This document shows positions 1 through 12,182 of a stretch of 64,000 bases of DNA, piece by piece; the first letter of the stretch is position 1; each line of letters begins with the position of its first letter. Location of the stretch: contig JASFXZ010000026.1 in assembly GCA_032209605.1 (NCBI GenBank), positions 3,906,001 through 3,970,000 of the forward strand, given 5' to 3'. The position numbers and the translations under genes are program-made. Under the pieces are notes generated by a model. The model did not search any database. It had not been told where the DNA came from and saw only the letters and a list, made by a program, of their open reading frames with translations. Source of the stretch: Mactromeris polynyma (Eukaryota; Mollusca; Bivalvia; Venerida; Mactridae).

Positions 1-2840
1 CTGATCATTGTATTATCCGTGTCTCTCAATGCTGATCATTGTATTATCCGTGTCTCTCAATGCTGATCATTGTATTATCCGTGTCTCTCAATGCTGATCA
101 TTGTATTATCCGTGTCTCTCAATGCTGATCATTGTATTATCCGTGTCTCTCAATGCTGATCATTGTATTATCCGTGTCTCTCAATGCTGATCACTGTATT
201 ATCCGTGTCTCTCCATGCTGATCATTGTATTATTCGTGTCTCTCAATGCTGATCATTGTATTATCCGTGTCTCTCCATGTTGATCATTGTATTATCCGTT
301 TCTCTCAATGCTGATCATTGTATTATCCGTGTCTCTCAATGCTGATTGTTATATTATCCGTGTCTCTCAATGCTGATTGTTATATTATCCGTGTCTCTCA
401 ATGCTGATCATTGTATTATCCGTGTCTCTCAATGCTGATCATTGTATTATCCGCGTCTCTCAATGCTGACCATTGTATTATCCGTGTCTTTCAATGCTGA
501 TCATTGTATTATCCGTGTCTCTCAATGCTGATCATTGTATTATCCGTGTCTCTCAATGCTGATCATTGTTTTATCCGTGTCTCTCAATGCTGATCACTGT
601 ATTATCCGTGTCTCTCAATGCTGATTGTTATATTATCCGTGTCTCTCAATGCTGATTGTTTTATTATCCGTGTCTCTCAATGCTGATCATTGTATTATCC
701 GCGTCTCTCAATGCTGATCATTGTATTATCCGTGTCTCTCAATGCTGATTGTTATATTATCAGTGTCTCTCAATGCTGAATATCCCAATGCTGATCATTA
801 AATTATTCGTGTCTCTCAATGCTGATCATTGTATTATCCGTGTCTCTCAATGCTGATCATTGTATTATCCGCGTCTCTCAATGTTGATCATTGTATTATC
901 CGTGTCTCTCAATGCTGATCATTGTATTATCCGCGTCTCTCCATGCTGATCATTGTATTATTCGTGCCTCTCAATGCTGATCATTGTATTATCCGTGTCT
1001 CTCCATGCTGATCATTGTATTATTCGTGCCTCTCAATGCTGATCATTGTATTATCCGTGTCTCTCAATGCTGATCATTGTATTATTCGTGCCTCTCCATG
1101 CTGATCATTGTATTATTCGTGTCTCTCAATGCTGATCATTGTATTATCCGTGTCTCTCAATGCTGATCATTGTATTATCCGTGTCTCTCAATGCTGATCA
1201 TTGTATTATCCGCGTCTCTCAATGCTGTTCATTGTATTATCCGTGTCTCTCAATGCTGATCATTGTATTATCCGTGTCTCTCAATGCTGATCATTGTATT
1301 ATCCGTGTCTCTCAATGCTGATCATTGTATTATCCGTGTCTCTCAATGCTGATCATTGTATTATCCGTGTCTCTCAATGCTGATCATTGTATTATCCGTG
1401 TCTCTCCATGCTGATCATTGTATTATCCGTGTCTCTCAATGCTGATCATTGTATTATCCGTGTCTCTCCATGCTGATCATTGTATTATCCGTGTCTCTCA
1501 ATGCTGATCATTGTATTATCCGTGTCTCTCCATGCTGATCATTGTATTATCCGCGTCTCTCAATGCTGATCATTGTATTATCCGCGTCTCTCAATGCTGA
1601 TCATTGCATTATTCGTGCCTCTCAATGCTGATCATTGTATTATTCGTGTCTCTCAATGCTGATCATTGTATTATTCGTGCCTCTCAATGCTGATCATTGT
1701 ATTATTCGTGTCTCTCAATGCTGATCATTGTATTATCCGTGTCTCTCAATGCTGATCATTGTATTATTCGTGCCTCTCAATGCTGATCATTGTATTATTC
1801 GTGCCTCTCAATGCTGATCATTGTATTATTCGTGCCTCTCAATGCTGATCATTGTATTATCCGCGTCTCTCAATGCTGATCATTGTATTATCCGTGTCTC
1901 TCAATGCTGATCATTGTATTATCCGTGTCTCTCAATGCTGATCATTGTATTATCCGTGTCTCTCAATGCTGATCATTGTATTATCCGTGTCTCTCAATGC
2001 TGATCATTGTATTATTCGTGTCTCTCAATGCTGATCATTGTATTATCCGTGTCTCTCAATGCTGATCATTGTATTATCCGTGTCTCTCAATGCTGATCAT
2101 TGTATTATCCGTGTCTCTCAATGCTGATCATTGTATTATCCGTGTCTCTCAATGCTGATCATTGTATTATTCGTGTCTCTCAATGCTGATCATTGTATTA
2201 TCCGTGTCTCTCAATGCTGATCATTGTATTATCCGTGTCTCTCAATGCTGATCATTGTATTATCCGTGTCTCTCAATGCTGATCATTGTATTATCCGTGT
2301 CTCTCAATGCTGATCATTGTATTATCCGTGTCTCTCAATGCTGATCATTGTATTATCCGTGTCTCTCAATGCTGATCATTGTATTATTCGTGTCTCTCAA
2401 TGCTGATCATTGTATTATCCGTGTCTCTCAATGCTGATCATTGTATTATCCGTGTCTCTCAATGCTGATCATTGTATTATCCGTGTCTCTCAATGCTGAT
2501 CATTGTTATATCCGTGTCTCTCAATGCTGATCATTGTATTTTCCGTGTCTCTCAATGCTGATCATTGTATTATCCGTGTCTCTCAATGCTGATCATTGTA
2601 TTATCCGTGCCTCTCAATGCTGATCATTGTATTATCCGGGTCTCTCCATGCTGATCATTGTATTATCCGTGCCTCTCAATGCTGATCATTGTATTATCCG
2701 CATCTCTCAATGCTGATTATCTCAATGCTGATTATCTCAATGCTGATTATCTCAATGCTGATTGTTGTGTTATCAGTGTATTTCAATGTTGATGGTTGTT
2801 TTATCGCAGTCACTCAGTACTGATTTATGTGTTATCCCAA
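1..2840. repeat. 31-bp minisatellite array (array 1)
   Basis: About 90 tandem copies of a 31-bp unit beginning CTGATCATTGTATTATCCGT and ending CTCTCAATG. Variants are TCATTG/TTGTTA, CCGTG/CCGCG/TCGTG and CAATG/CCATG. The array runs off the left edge. At 2700-2760 units shrink to a 15-bp form (CTGATTATCTCAATG) and then decay to about 2840. The unit is a clear relative of the array at 8370-9905: same length, same TGTATTATC core and TCTCTCAATG end. By analogy with the lectin gene it probably lies in intron 1 of the paralogue whose first exon is at 3348-3635 (inference). Confidence 0.97.
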
Positions 2841-3347
2841 AAGAGAGGAGTATCCATGTCGGTTTATTAAATGATAAACATTGAATAATCACTTTATTTT
2901 TCATCAAGTATCTTCAAAGAAGTCGTGACTTTTATTTCAGTCAAAATAATGCAATAAACGGGACACATTTTTAATAGTGAAGTCAGCAAAAAGGAGAGTT
3001 CCCGTCCTTGTCAAATTAAAAATACGCTGAATTCCCCTAAGCTTACATTGACAAAAACTGGGCAAATGCGAGATGTAGAAATCATCACACCCAATGGTAT
3101 GCGTATTGTAAAATGTATATATTTGACAACTCAACACGATAGTGAAATTGGTCTGTATATCAAATATGTATGCTGCGATTATTAAAACATATTCAAAGGT
3201 ACATTTATGTTATTTACAATAGGGACGTTTCTTTTTTACTGCAAACACGGACATATAAAGATAGTTTAATAGCTTCATTTGAATTTACTTTATTTATTTG
3301 ATAATCATTGTACATTTAAGCTCGTTATCAACATGATCCTTACTTAC
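2841..3347. other. No gene recognised; likely intron
   Basis: AT-rich sequence between array 1 and the donor site of the pseudogene exon. The only motif noted is CACGGACATATA at 3246-3257, a possible half-site of the dispersed hairpin family described under findings. No F-type lectin exon is visible here. Confidence 0.4.
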
Positions 3348-3635
3348 CTTCTGCGTCCAAAACCTTCAAGTAAATTCTCCAGCCTTGACTTGGAATTCCA
3401 TTTCTGTTTATTCCGTGAGTGCGGCAAACGTTTTGACCCTCGTGTGGTCACTTGTATAGTTGCATAGTTGTATTGCTGTACACATAGCCTGGCAAGCATT
3501 ACTCGGGATGCCGGTGTACTCAGCAATGCTTACATCGAATGTTGTGTCCACATTTTCTAACTTTCTAAAATGTGCGCAAGGTTCCGCTAGAATTCCAATT
3601 GTGACACCTAGCAGTAAAAAGAAACACTTGAACAT
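3348..3635 (-). pseudogene. First exon of a lectin-like paralogue, frameshifted
   Basis: The exon encodes a signal peptide starting MFKCFFLLLG and a PAN/Apple-like module with the same spacing as exon 1 of the gene at 7387-11262 (shared EYTGIP, CxxxCTAIxLC, GINRNGIPSQGWRIY). An upstream in-frame ATG at 3653 is possible. Relative to the intact copy there is a 2-bp insertion (an extra GT on the + strand at 3442-3445). It shifts the frame after LCNYTSDH and ends translation at about 3408. The downstream part stays readable in the other frame, and the donor is preserved (AGAAG|GTAAGT, exon end 3348) in the same phase. The remaining exons would lie left of the window. It is a pseudogene unless the insertion is an assembly error. 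Confidence 0.7.
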
Positions 3636-3734
3636 TATGTAATCAGAAGTCAAAATACATTTCCTGATAGTTAACTGCTAGGTGTATGTGTTCTATGTTT
3701 CTCTGGCTTGCAAAACAAATAAATTTGTTAAATA

Positions 3735-3805
3735 AATGAATTTATGCGCGAAATTCCGAAAAAGAAATCCAATGAATTCATGCGCGACAATCCGAAAAAG
3801 AAATC
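3735..3805. repeat. 36-bp tandem duplication
   Basis: Two copies (3735-3769 and 3771-3805) of a segment containing ATGCGCGA and TCCGAAAAAGAAATC, differing at a few bases. It lies about 100 bp upstream of the pseudogene exon on its strand. Confidence 0.8.
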
Positions 3806-5417
3806 AGTTGAAAGCACTGTTGTAACATAATGTTTGTCGCTAGATGGTGTGTGTTTTTGTAAATACATCATTGATTCATAAACCTAAGTTAATGTGAAAA
3901 AATAAATAATACAACATACTTAGTCAATGTGTGTGTATGAACATTATGTTGGTGATAATGGTTAAAGGTGTATCTGGCTCATCTGAACATAAGAAGTTTG
4001 AATTGGCTTCATCCAGTATTGTTGTTACATTGGTTAAAACATCTTTAATAAGAGCCATTGTAATGTATATCCGATTGAAAGTATCTTTTTTACCATATTA
4101 CTAACGGACAAAACTTTATATCCTGATTGTTAAACAAAATGTTTTTAATTGTATGATGTACTAACATCTTTCTTCAACATATACGCATCAATGCATTACG
4201 AGTTCATCCTTTGTTTATTGATGTTTTAACTACTAGTATAGGAAATATATTTTAATGTTCGTTTAGTTAAACAAATGAACAAACAATGGGCACAATATTA
4301 CTTTAAGTGTTAGGCTAGCTAAAGACTGTAATCGTTCTGTGGTAATTATTTCTATTTATGTTTTAGATGATCGTTTGCTTCCCCTTGCCCCGTGTGCAGT
4401 TACATACAATGCACTTGACTTAATATAACATTCTTGCTCTATTCTCTCCCATTTCGGCCCGTGGGCACTGGCTTTCTTAGCTTGTGCTGCGATGTATTAG
4501 TAAGTAAGGGGAAACAATTAGGCAAAAAACACTTTTGGGCAAAAACCACTTTGCGAGTCACGTGCCTGATACCACGGGTCACTTGAGGGACAAGTTGAAT
4601 GTAAAGATGATCAAGTCCTTTTAAGTAACTTTTTAGGGGATTTTAGCTTTAAATAAAGGAAACAGAAGTAAACGCTTGCAATTCAGTCGATAACACCGAA
4701 TTAGTGATAAGACTGAAAGACTGCAACATCCAATATATTTATCTTGTTGATGACTACTCTCGTCGTTATCTGTACTCAGAAAGTTTAGAAAGGAATTGTG
4801 CATCAAACATTTACAAAATACCTGATATATGTGCGAAAATGTAGCCCTATATTTCCCTCCGCATTATGATTTCAAAGTTTCACATTTAATTTCAAAATGT
4901 ATCTTGTAGATTGTAAAAAGTGCAAACCAGAAACGACCAAACGTATCCCAAAATATAAAAGAGACATTAAGTTGTTACAGGGAACGCCACATTCACAAGA
5001 CAATTCCTCTCCACACAGACCCCCGGGAAACAACCGTCCACAAAACACCTGACATTGAGGAGGTGCAAAGCTAGACATAATGGGGGTGTAAGGAATGGTC
5101 TGGTCGACCATAACGAAAATCTATAGCCCACCTACTCTGATCAGTTGTAATCTCGCCCCCTAAGGCAGCATTTATATAGCTTTATACCATCTTGTGATGC
5201 AATCATTCTGTTAAACGTAAGCTTTTCAAAAAATGGATCAAACTGTTTAAATATCATTCAGGTACAGCAGACTTTTTCAAAGAACATAACGTGTGATTTG
5301 TTCGGGGGGGGGGCATAGGGAGTTCCTTGCTCTTTGTTGTTCCGTGCTTTTTGTGAGTTCTTTGTCCTTTTGGAGTACATGGATGTGAATACATGTACGT
5401 AGCATTTTGGATGGCTC
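3806..5417. other. No feature recognised
   Basis: AT-rich intergenic sequence. Short open frames on both strands show no recognisable domain. A G-run occurs near 5305, just before the Tc1 remnant. Confidence 0.4.
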
Positions 5418-5777
5418 GACGATACTTTGACGAAACCGTGCGTGGTCCCTTTTAGAGATCACCGTTACGACACGTTGTTTCACCAGGACAACGCAACACC
5501 ACATTCATCCAGAATAAGATCTGAGTTCCTGGGTCAAAACAACGTTCAAGTTCTTCCCTGGGCAGCGTTTTCGCCAGACCTGAGTCCCATTGAGCACTTA
5601 TGGTGCCAGTTTTTTGCGGCGAGTGTACAGCGGACGTCACGTCATAAACAACAAGCCACAGTAAGTGCAGGCAATGATAGTCGAGTGTGATGCCATCCCA
5701 CTACAGGATTCAGCGTCTCATCCGTATTTTGAGGCGTAGATGCCAGTCTGCATTAGACGCAAACGGCAGCCATAGTC
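5418..5777 (+). pseudogene. Tc1/mariner transposase remnant, C-terminal part
   Basis: The translated segment reads FHQDNATPHSSRI followed by LPWAAFSPDLSPIEHLW. These are the hallmark blocks around the second Asp and the final acidic residue of the Tc1-family catalytic triad. After IEHLW the frame breaks. The C-terminal block resumes in other frames as CDAIPLQ and then RIQRLIRILRRRCQ and LDANG, up to about 5777. The N-terminal DNA-binding domains, first catalytic Asp and terminal inverted repeats are not visible. It is a dead fragment, roughly the last third of a transposase of about 340 residues. Confidence 0.85.
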
Positions 5778-5978
5778 GTTCCTGAGTTTTGTGAACTTAC
5801 AGTTTAAGTCCCTGAACATTATTGGTTTTTTTTCAGTTTTGACATCTAAAAAGTAGAGTTGTCTTAAAGTATAATAAGTATATTTCATGGCCGCCAATAT
5901 ACATGCCGTGACAAATGACAATAAGGCTCTTGTAACAATGTATGGAAACACGGTTGTCATGGTAATAAATATACAGCA

Positions 5979-6095
5979 GAGAATTGCTAATCTTGAATAA
6001 TACTGGATAAGACTACATGACTGTATCTCTAAGTCGTTGAGAATTGCTAATCTTGAATAATATTGGATATGGCCACATGTATCTCTAAGTCGTTG
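5979..6095. repeat. 60-bp tandem duplication
   Basis: Two adjacent copies (5979-6038, 6039-6095) starting GAGAATTGCTAATCTTGAAT and ending TATCTCTAAGTCGTT. The second copy has a 3-bp deletion and several substitutions. Confidence 0.9.
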
Positions 6096-7084
6096 CTCAA
6101 ATATGTTCCTGTATTACCAACATTTTACGTAATGCAAACTTCGTCCTCCTAGAGTGGACATGAGATTACGGGTTAATGTATCACATAATTTTTTATAGGA
6201 GAACGATCAGCATCTTTATTTTAGTATGATGTATAAAATTTTACAATATTTTAATAGTGCTGCTTAAAAAGATTTTCTGCCAGTGTTTCAGTATTCAAAT
6301 ATGGCCATCCCAGCATACCATAAACTATAAATTTAGCACACCTATAAATTTTACAATGCTTCTGCACTCTGGGTATATACTCATTATACATTGTTTGACA
6401 CTAGATGCATCGCTTTATATTGAATTTATATCTGAAATATTAATATCTTTGATGCATGTATACAAGTCCAAATATCCTAATTGCTATGTGTTATTCGGAA
6501 TCTGTAAAGAATTTCAGTTCGGAATACTGACGAAATGTTACCATTTAGTATACCAAGTATACATGTATAGTTGTACGACATTATGAGCACATGGTATTAC
6601 TCTTAATAGTAAGGTGTTTTATTTAAAAATGTTCGTATAAGCCAACATAGACAAATCATCAATTGTTATTCGAAATTTGCAAAGACTTGTAATTCAGCAT
6701 CAGTGATGACCTGTATTTGGAATCTAAAATGACTGATCTTCCCTATGTGAATACCGATATAAAGCGGCAAAGTGTTTTTTTACGAAATCGAGCTGACACT
6801 TACAGTCTAGTATGGAAACGTAGGAAGAGCAAATACATTGTTTTATCACGTAAAGGAACCAAGAGTGCTTCTGGAACTGGGGCATCTTCTGTATCATGCA
6901 CTATCCTCCAAAAATCTAATATGACTAACATTCTTCTGGAGGCGTCACCCATATGGGAAACCGGTGGCGACGATAAATAAACGCAAATACAAACAAACAT
7001 CCTTTAATACTCTCATAATATCTTACACAAATTGGGGTCGGCAAATAAATAAACAAACAACAATTTTTATTTTTCATAAATTTT
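6096..7084. other. No feature recognised
   Basis: AT-rich sequence. The open frame at 6717-6980 (87 codons) has no domain I recognise and an overlapping open frame on the other strand, so I do not call it a gene. Confidence 0.35.
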
Positions 7085-7171
7085 TTATTAAGTATATTTT
7101 TTCGAATATTCGAATATTGAAACAGGATTCGAATATTCGAAGATAAAACGAATATTCGTTGACATCCCTAG
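7085..7171. mobile_element. Probable end of a hAT-like element
   Basis: Palindromic TTCGAATATTCGAA blocks lead to AACGAATATTCGTTGACATC and CCTAG. Read on the minus strand the end begins CTAGGGATGTCAACGAATAT, a terminus style common in hAT-type elements. I found no matching left end or target duplication, so this is a solo end and tentative. Confidence 0.35.
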
Positions 7172-7386
7172 TTTTTACAAATGTTATTGCGCACAAAGTT
7201 TTAAAATACACACAGGAGTGACTTTTTAGATGTATAATACTGATGAAATTGTACTTTTTTAACAGGTCTATTGTTTTAAATTTCAAATTATTTATATTCA
7301 TGTCACACGATAATTTGTTTCTATGTGTATTCAAAAAGTAAACGTTTATCGCATTCTTAACGTCTGTTGTCGCAGAAATTCAATGG

Positions 7387-10300
7387 TTAACAAATTATGG
7401 TATGTAAACATGATGGTGTGTAGACAACCACCTCACATATTTCCATCAGATCATCCATCTCGTGTGTAATTCTCAGAAACTTGCCAAATATTGGACCACC
7501 ACATTGAATGGTCAACCTATACGGTGGTGCGTCAATCAGAGGTCCAAAATATCCGCCACATTCTGTACCAACTTTACTCACAGCGTCATCATAACTTTGC
7601 GCCACCATTACTGCCCGATTGGTATTTCTTTTTACTGTAGAAAAAATGTACATGCCATAAATATGTTATATCTTACCGATTTTCCCATATTGTGTTTAAA
7701 ACAGAACATTAAACAATAACAATTGATGAAAATATTTCGGAATTAAAAATTGTAAACGTGCGTCTGCTTGAACGTAATTGGTATATACGATTTGGGTCAT
7801 AATATTTTTGGGTCAATAGCTGCCTTAAATTCCTTTTGGCATTTATGTTGATGCTAATTATTACAACAACAATTACAATGCAGGAAAAACGCATTTCAAC
7901 CGAAACTACTAGAAGTGCTGCATCCCTATATTGATATCTTTCAAATCGTATATACGGGGGAACAATTTGGTATTTAACGTCCGTTACCAAGGTCTGTCCG
8001 AAGATAGATATCAACTTTATCAACAACGCCTGATATCCCAAACTGCATTATCCAGTAGGAGTAAGGGTTGTCTGTGTGACTGCATGTGTTTGCATCTAAT
8101 ACACCATCGGTATTGCCATCGAGTGCTAGTTCAGCATGGAAGTCATCATACGTCGACGATTGAGAAGCACTTGCACCGTTCATCAGATTCATGTCTGTCT
8201 TGTCTGAAAATGGAAAATTATTCAGTTAAATGTTAATCACAGTCATCTAATATTCATTTTGTTTCAATGTTAGTGTGACTGATGCGTTCTATCCGCAGTC
8301 ATTCAAAACTGAAATTGATATTATCGTCTTTCGATACTGATTGAGGTATTATCGGTATCTCTTACTGTTGGTTGCTGTATTATCACAGTCTCTCAATGTT
8401 GGTTGTTGTATTATCGCAAACACTCAATGTTGATTGTTGTATTATCACAGTCTCTTAATGTTGGTTGTTGTATTATCACAGTCTCTCAATGTTGGTTGCT
8501 GTATTATCACAATCTCTCAATGTTGGTTGTTGTATTATCACAGTCTCTCAATGTTGGTTGTTGTATCATCACAGTCTCTCAATGTTGGTTGTTGTATTAT
8601 CACAGTCTCTCAATGTTGGTTGTTGTATCATCACAGTCTCTCAATGTTGGTTGTTGTATTATTACAGTCTCTCAATGTTGGTTGTTGTATTATGACAGTC
8701 TCTCAATGTTGGTTGTTGTATTATCACAGTCTCTCAATGTTGGTTGTTGTATTATCACAGTCTCTCAATGTTGGTTGTTGTATTATCACAGTCTCTCAAT
8801 GTTGGTTGTTTTATTATCACAGTCTCTCAATGCTAGTTGTTGTATTATCACAGTCTCTCAATGCTGGTTGTTGTATTATCACAGTCTCTCAATGCTGGTT
8901 GTTGTATTATCACAGTCTCTCAATGTTGGTTGCTGTATTATCACAGTCTCTCAATGCTGGTTGTTGTATTATCACAGTCTCTCAATGCTGGTTGTTGTAT
9001 TATCACAGTCTCTCAATGCTGGTTGTTTTATTATCACAGTCTCTCAATGCTGGTTGTTGTGTCATCACAGTCTCTCAATGTTGGTTGTTGTATTATCACA
9101 GTCTCTCAATGCTGGTTTTTTATTATCACAGTCTCTCAATGCTGGTTGTTGTATTATCACAGTCTCTCAATGCTAGTTGTTTTATTATCACAGTCTCTCA
9201 ATGCAGGTTGTTGTGTCATCACAGTCTCTCAATGCTGGTTGTTGTATTATCACAGTCTCTCAATGTTGGTTTTTGTGTCATCACAGTCTCTCAATGCTGG
9301 TTGTTGTATTATCACAGTCTCTCAATGCTGGTTGTTGTGTCATCACAGTCTCTCAATGCTGGTTGTTGTATTATCACAGTCTCTCAATGCTGGTTGTTGT
9401 GTCATCACAATCTCTCAATGCTGGTTGTTGTATTATCACAGTCTCTCAATGCTGGTTGTTGTATTATCACAGTCTCTCAATGCTGGTTGTTGTGTCATCA
9501 CAGTCTCTCAATGTTAGTTGTTGTATTATCACAGTCTCTCAATGTTGGTTGTTTTATTATCACAGTCTCTCAATGCTGGTTGTTGTGTCATCACAGTCTC
9601 TCAATGTTGGTTGTTGTATTATCACAGTCTCTCAATGCTGGTTGTTGTATTATCACAGTCTCTCAATGTTGGTTTTTTATATTATCACAGTCTCTCAATG
9701 CTGGTTGCTGTATTATCACAGTCTCTCAATGTTGGTTGTTTTATTATCACAGTCTCTCAATGTTGGTTGTTTTATTATCACAGTCTCTCAATGTTTAGTA
9801 TTGAATTTTGGGAGTTATTGTGTTACCGCTGTATCATTTAATGCTACTTGTTGTATTTACGGAGTTTCCTAAGGTTGATGCTATATTGTCTCAGTCGGGA
9901 TGCTGAATAGTATTCCATGTTGTTTAGTGTGTACCTCGCATCTTCCAGGTTATTATACAAATAGTCAAATACATGTACATGTATTGAAAGTAAACAGACT
10001 GATACTGTAATATGACCGTTCTTTCTAAATTCTTAAACGGATAAACCGTTAAACATTATATGTTTACAATCGGAATGTATTCAAGAAATACTACAATTGG
10101 TGCAGTTTGGTGCGTCAAAAATATGTATTGTGTGCCTTAAAAGTCCTTAATAACAGTACTGTCGATACAATGGATATGAAGTTAAGTCCGAAAATCGGAA
10201 AGCGATCGTTTTATTGCAATCGGTCTTTGAGGGTATAAAATCTTATTTAAATATTGAATTAAAAGCCCTAAATATTAAACTTAATTTTCTCATTGCCTTC

Positions 10301-11262
10301 ATAAAAATGGTCCTCATTTTTAGCAAGCAACAAACTAAAAACTCGTTAGTTTACATCCCATTATTTTAACGACAATGCGAAAAATACTGCAGTAAAATAA
10401 TACAGTTAAATAAAATTCCAGAAGAATACGGACGTGTTTTAACAACTACTTATATACAAAATTACTTAGCAAAGCAGAAGCGTCCGTTCCGCAATGAGCA
10501 AAGATTGGCGGAATTCTGCTATGACCTAAGTGAATCCTTCTAGGAGCAATGAGCTCATTTATATCTTGGTTCAAATTATTTTTTCAAATTATTATTTCAT
10601 GATGGACTTACCGGTGGGATGCTATTAGTCAATATTCATAAAAAGTAACAGACTTGTTCAGTTAGTCTTCAGTGCTGGATTTCAATTTTAAAGATTACCC
10701 GCGTTTGGTTGACTTTGTTGTAAACTGTTCATATGGGGCAAACTCACACGACTGTGAAACTGGCTACTGCGTTAGCTCCAGATTTTCATTTCAATTGTAT
10801 ATGCTGCATTTACCGATGCATAGTTATACCAGTTCGAAAAGAGAGACATTTTGCTGCGTTTACTGAAACATTAAAATACATACATGTTTATCCTAAAAAG
10901 CTTCATCGTAATACAATATAATTCTTATCATTTTTATAACGTCTTCCAGTTCTTCTGCTGCATATTTATCATTTACCTCCTTTGTCCAAAAGCTTGAAAT
11001 AAATTCTCCAGCCTTGACTTGGGATTCCATTTCTGTTTATTCCGTGGGTGCGGCATACGTTTTGACCCTCGTGGTAACTTATATAGATGCACAGTTTTAT
11101 TGCTGTACATATAGCGTGGCAAGCATTAATCGGGATGCCGGTGTACTCAGCAATGCTTACATCGAGTGTTGTGTCCTCATTGTCTAACCTGCTAAATTGT
11201 GCGTAAGGTCCCGCTAGAATTCCAGTTGTGACACTTGGCAGTAAAAAGAAACACTTCAACAT
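7387..11262 (-). CDS. Secreted PAN/Apple-like plus F-type lectin protein, three exons
   Basis: Coding exons: 10977-11262, 7988-8203 and 7387-7634. Donors are GAG|GTAAAT and CTTG|GTAACG; acceptors are TTTTCAG|AC and CTACAG|TA. Both introns are phase 1 and all joins keep frame, giving 249 residues. Residues 1-18 are a signal peptide (MLKCFFLLPS...). Residues 20-92 form a PAN/Apple-like module with Cys48, 52, 58, 70 and Trp85. Residues 100-240 are an F-type lectin (FTP) domain, with ASQSSTY, LALDGNTDG, SHTDN, then CGG...GKFLRIT and MEICEVVVY. Of the family's fucose-binding motif, His138, Arg164 and Asp166 are present. The spacing is one residue short (25 between His and Arg), and the last basic residue is Lys169/Arg170 rather than at the usual offset. 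The family typically binds fucose in innate recognition; binding here is inferred. Intron 1 (2.8 kb) contains array 2. Confidence 0.85.
8370..9905. repeat. 31-bp minisatellite array (array 2), inside intron 1
   Basis: About 46 regular copies from 8390 to 9795, with decayed units on both sides. The unit begins TTGGTTGTTGTATTATCACA and ends CTCTCAATG; C/T at the first base, ATTATC/GTCATC and TTGT/TTTT are common variants. Because 31 is not a multiple of three and the unit has no stop in any + frame, reading frames cycle through all three phases every 93 bp. That produces + strand open frames of up to 454 codons with a 31-residue period. These are not genes: the real gene is on the other strand and the array lies between its exons 1 and 2. 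Confidence 0.97.
9906..10976. other. Rest of lectin intron 1
   Basis: AT-rich sequence between array 2 and the exon 1 donor. No element or exon recognised; two short + strand open frames near 10672-10921 show no domain. Confidence 0.5.
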
Positions 11263-12182
11263 CGCGTTCTCCGGTATCGAAACAATATTTCCGAATGACA
11301 GTTTGATTGCTTTATTTCTCTGCTGTTATCTCCCGAATCGAATCATGTGCGAAAATCTACAAATCATATGTAAAGACACTAATCTAGGCTTACGTGCGTC
11401 ACTAAAGGAAGGTGTTAAAGCTTATTAACAGTACCAACATTGTTCCGTAAACCTTATACATACGCAAGAAAAACATAAAGTGTATCGGAGAAACCATCTG
11501 ATTGTTCTAAAAACTCGTTACCCTCTGTCTCGTGTTGTATCAATAAAATAATGTATCTATTTGAGATTAAGTATTATTTTCAGACAAGAATATCATATAA
11601 CAACTTTTACAGAAAGTAACAAATATTGTGTTAGGATATATAATCTTTAAAATGAGACAACTGGTTTTTGATTTCAGTAAATACATATTTGTTTTCCATT
11701 TTTTTGTCAATAAAATAATTGAAACAGAAACCTTGCAAATATTGTGTTTGGTGATATAATCTTTAAAATAAGACCACGGTATATAAAAATCTATACATTG
11801 GTTTCGGGTTTCAGTAATTACATATGTATGCCTATGAGAGCAATATGTGTTTGATCAATGCAAACAGCATTTAAGAACAGTAGTTTAATCAACGACATAC
11901 TCAGTTGTTAGGCAATTAATTCGCTATTCATTATATTGTCTTCAAAATGCACCAAACATTGAGTTAGTTTTCTTGCATATTCTCAGTAACAATCACTGCA
12001 CAATTTATGAAGAATATGATAAAGTGAGGTCTTATCTCTGATAGGCTGGTGTTTTGTGGCGTCTATGTTGTGTCAACAGGTTTGTACGCGGAATTAAAAC
12101 CGTTACTCGCCCTCTTAGAACTCAAACCTCACTATCCTGAGTTTGAGTGTGTGGAGTTGAGTGTGCGCAGAGAATTACAATA
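11263..12182. other. Upstream region of the lectin gene, with an imperfect duplication
   Basis: Holds the presumed promoter of the lectin gene; no convincing TATA box. Two related segments, about 11610-11697 and 11723-11827, share CAAATATTGTGTT, ATATAATCTTTAAAAT and TTTCAGTAA and look like an old tandem duplication of roughly 115 bp. Confidence 0.5.

Noticed and set aside
2937..3137. Small minus-strand gene as a second exon of the lectin pseudogene
   Set aside because: The 66-codon frame has no F-type lectin motifs and no acceptor in the right phase.
8403..9872. Long + strand open frames (up to 454 codons) with Cys-rich 31-residue periods
   Set aside because: Direct consequence of a stop-free 31-bp tandem repeat; overlapping frames are all open, and the array lies in an intron of a gene on the other strand.
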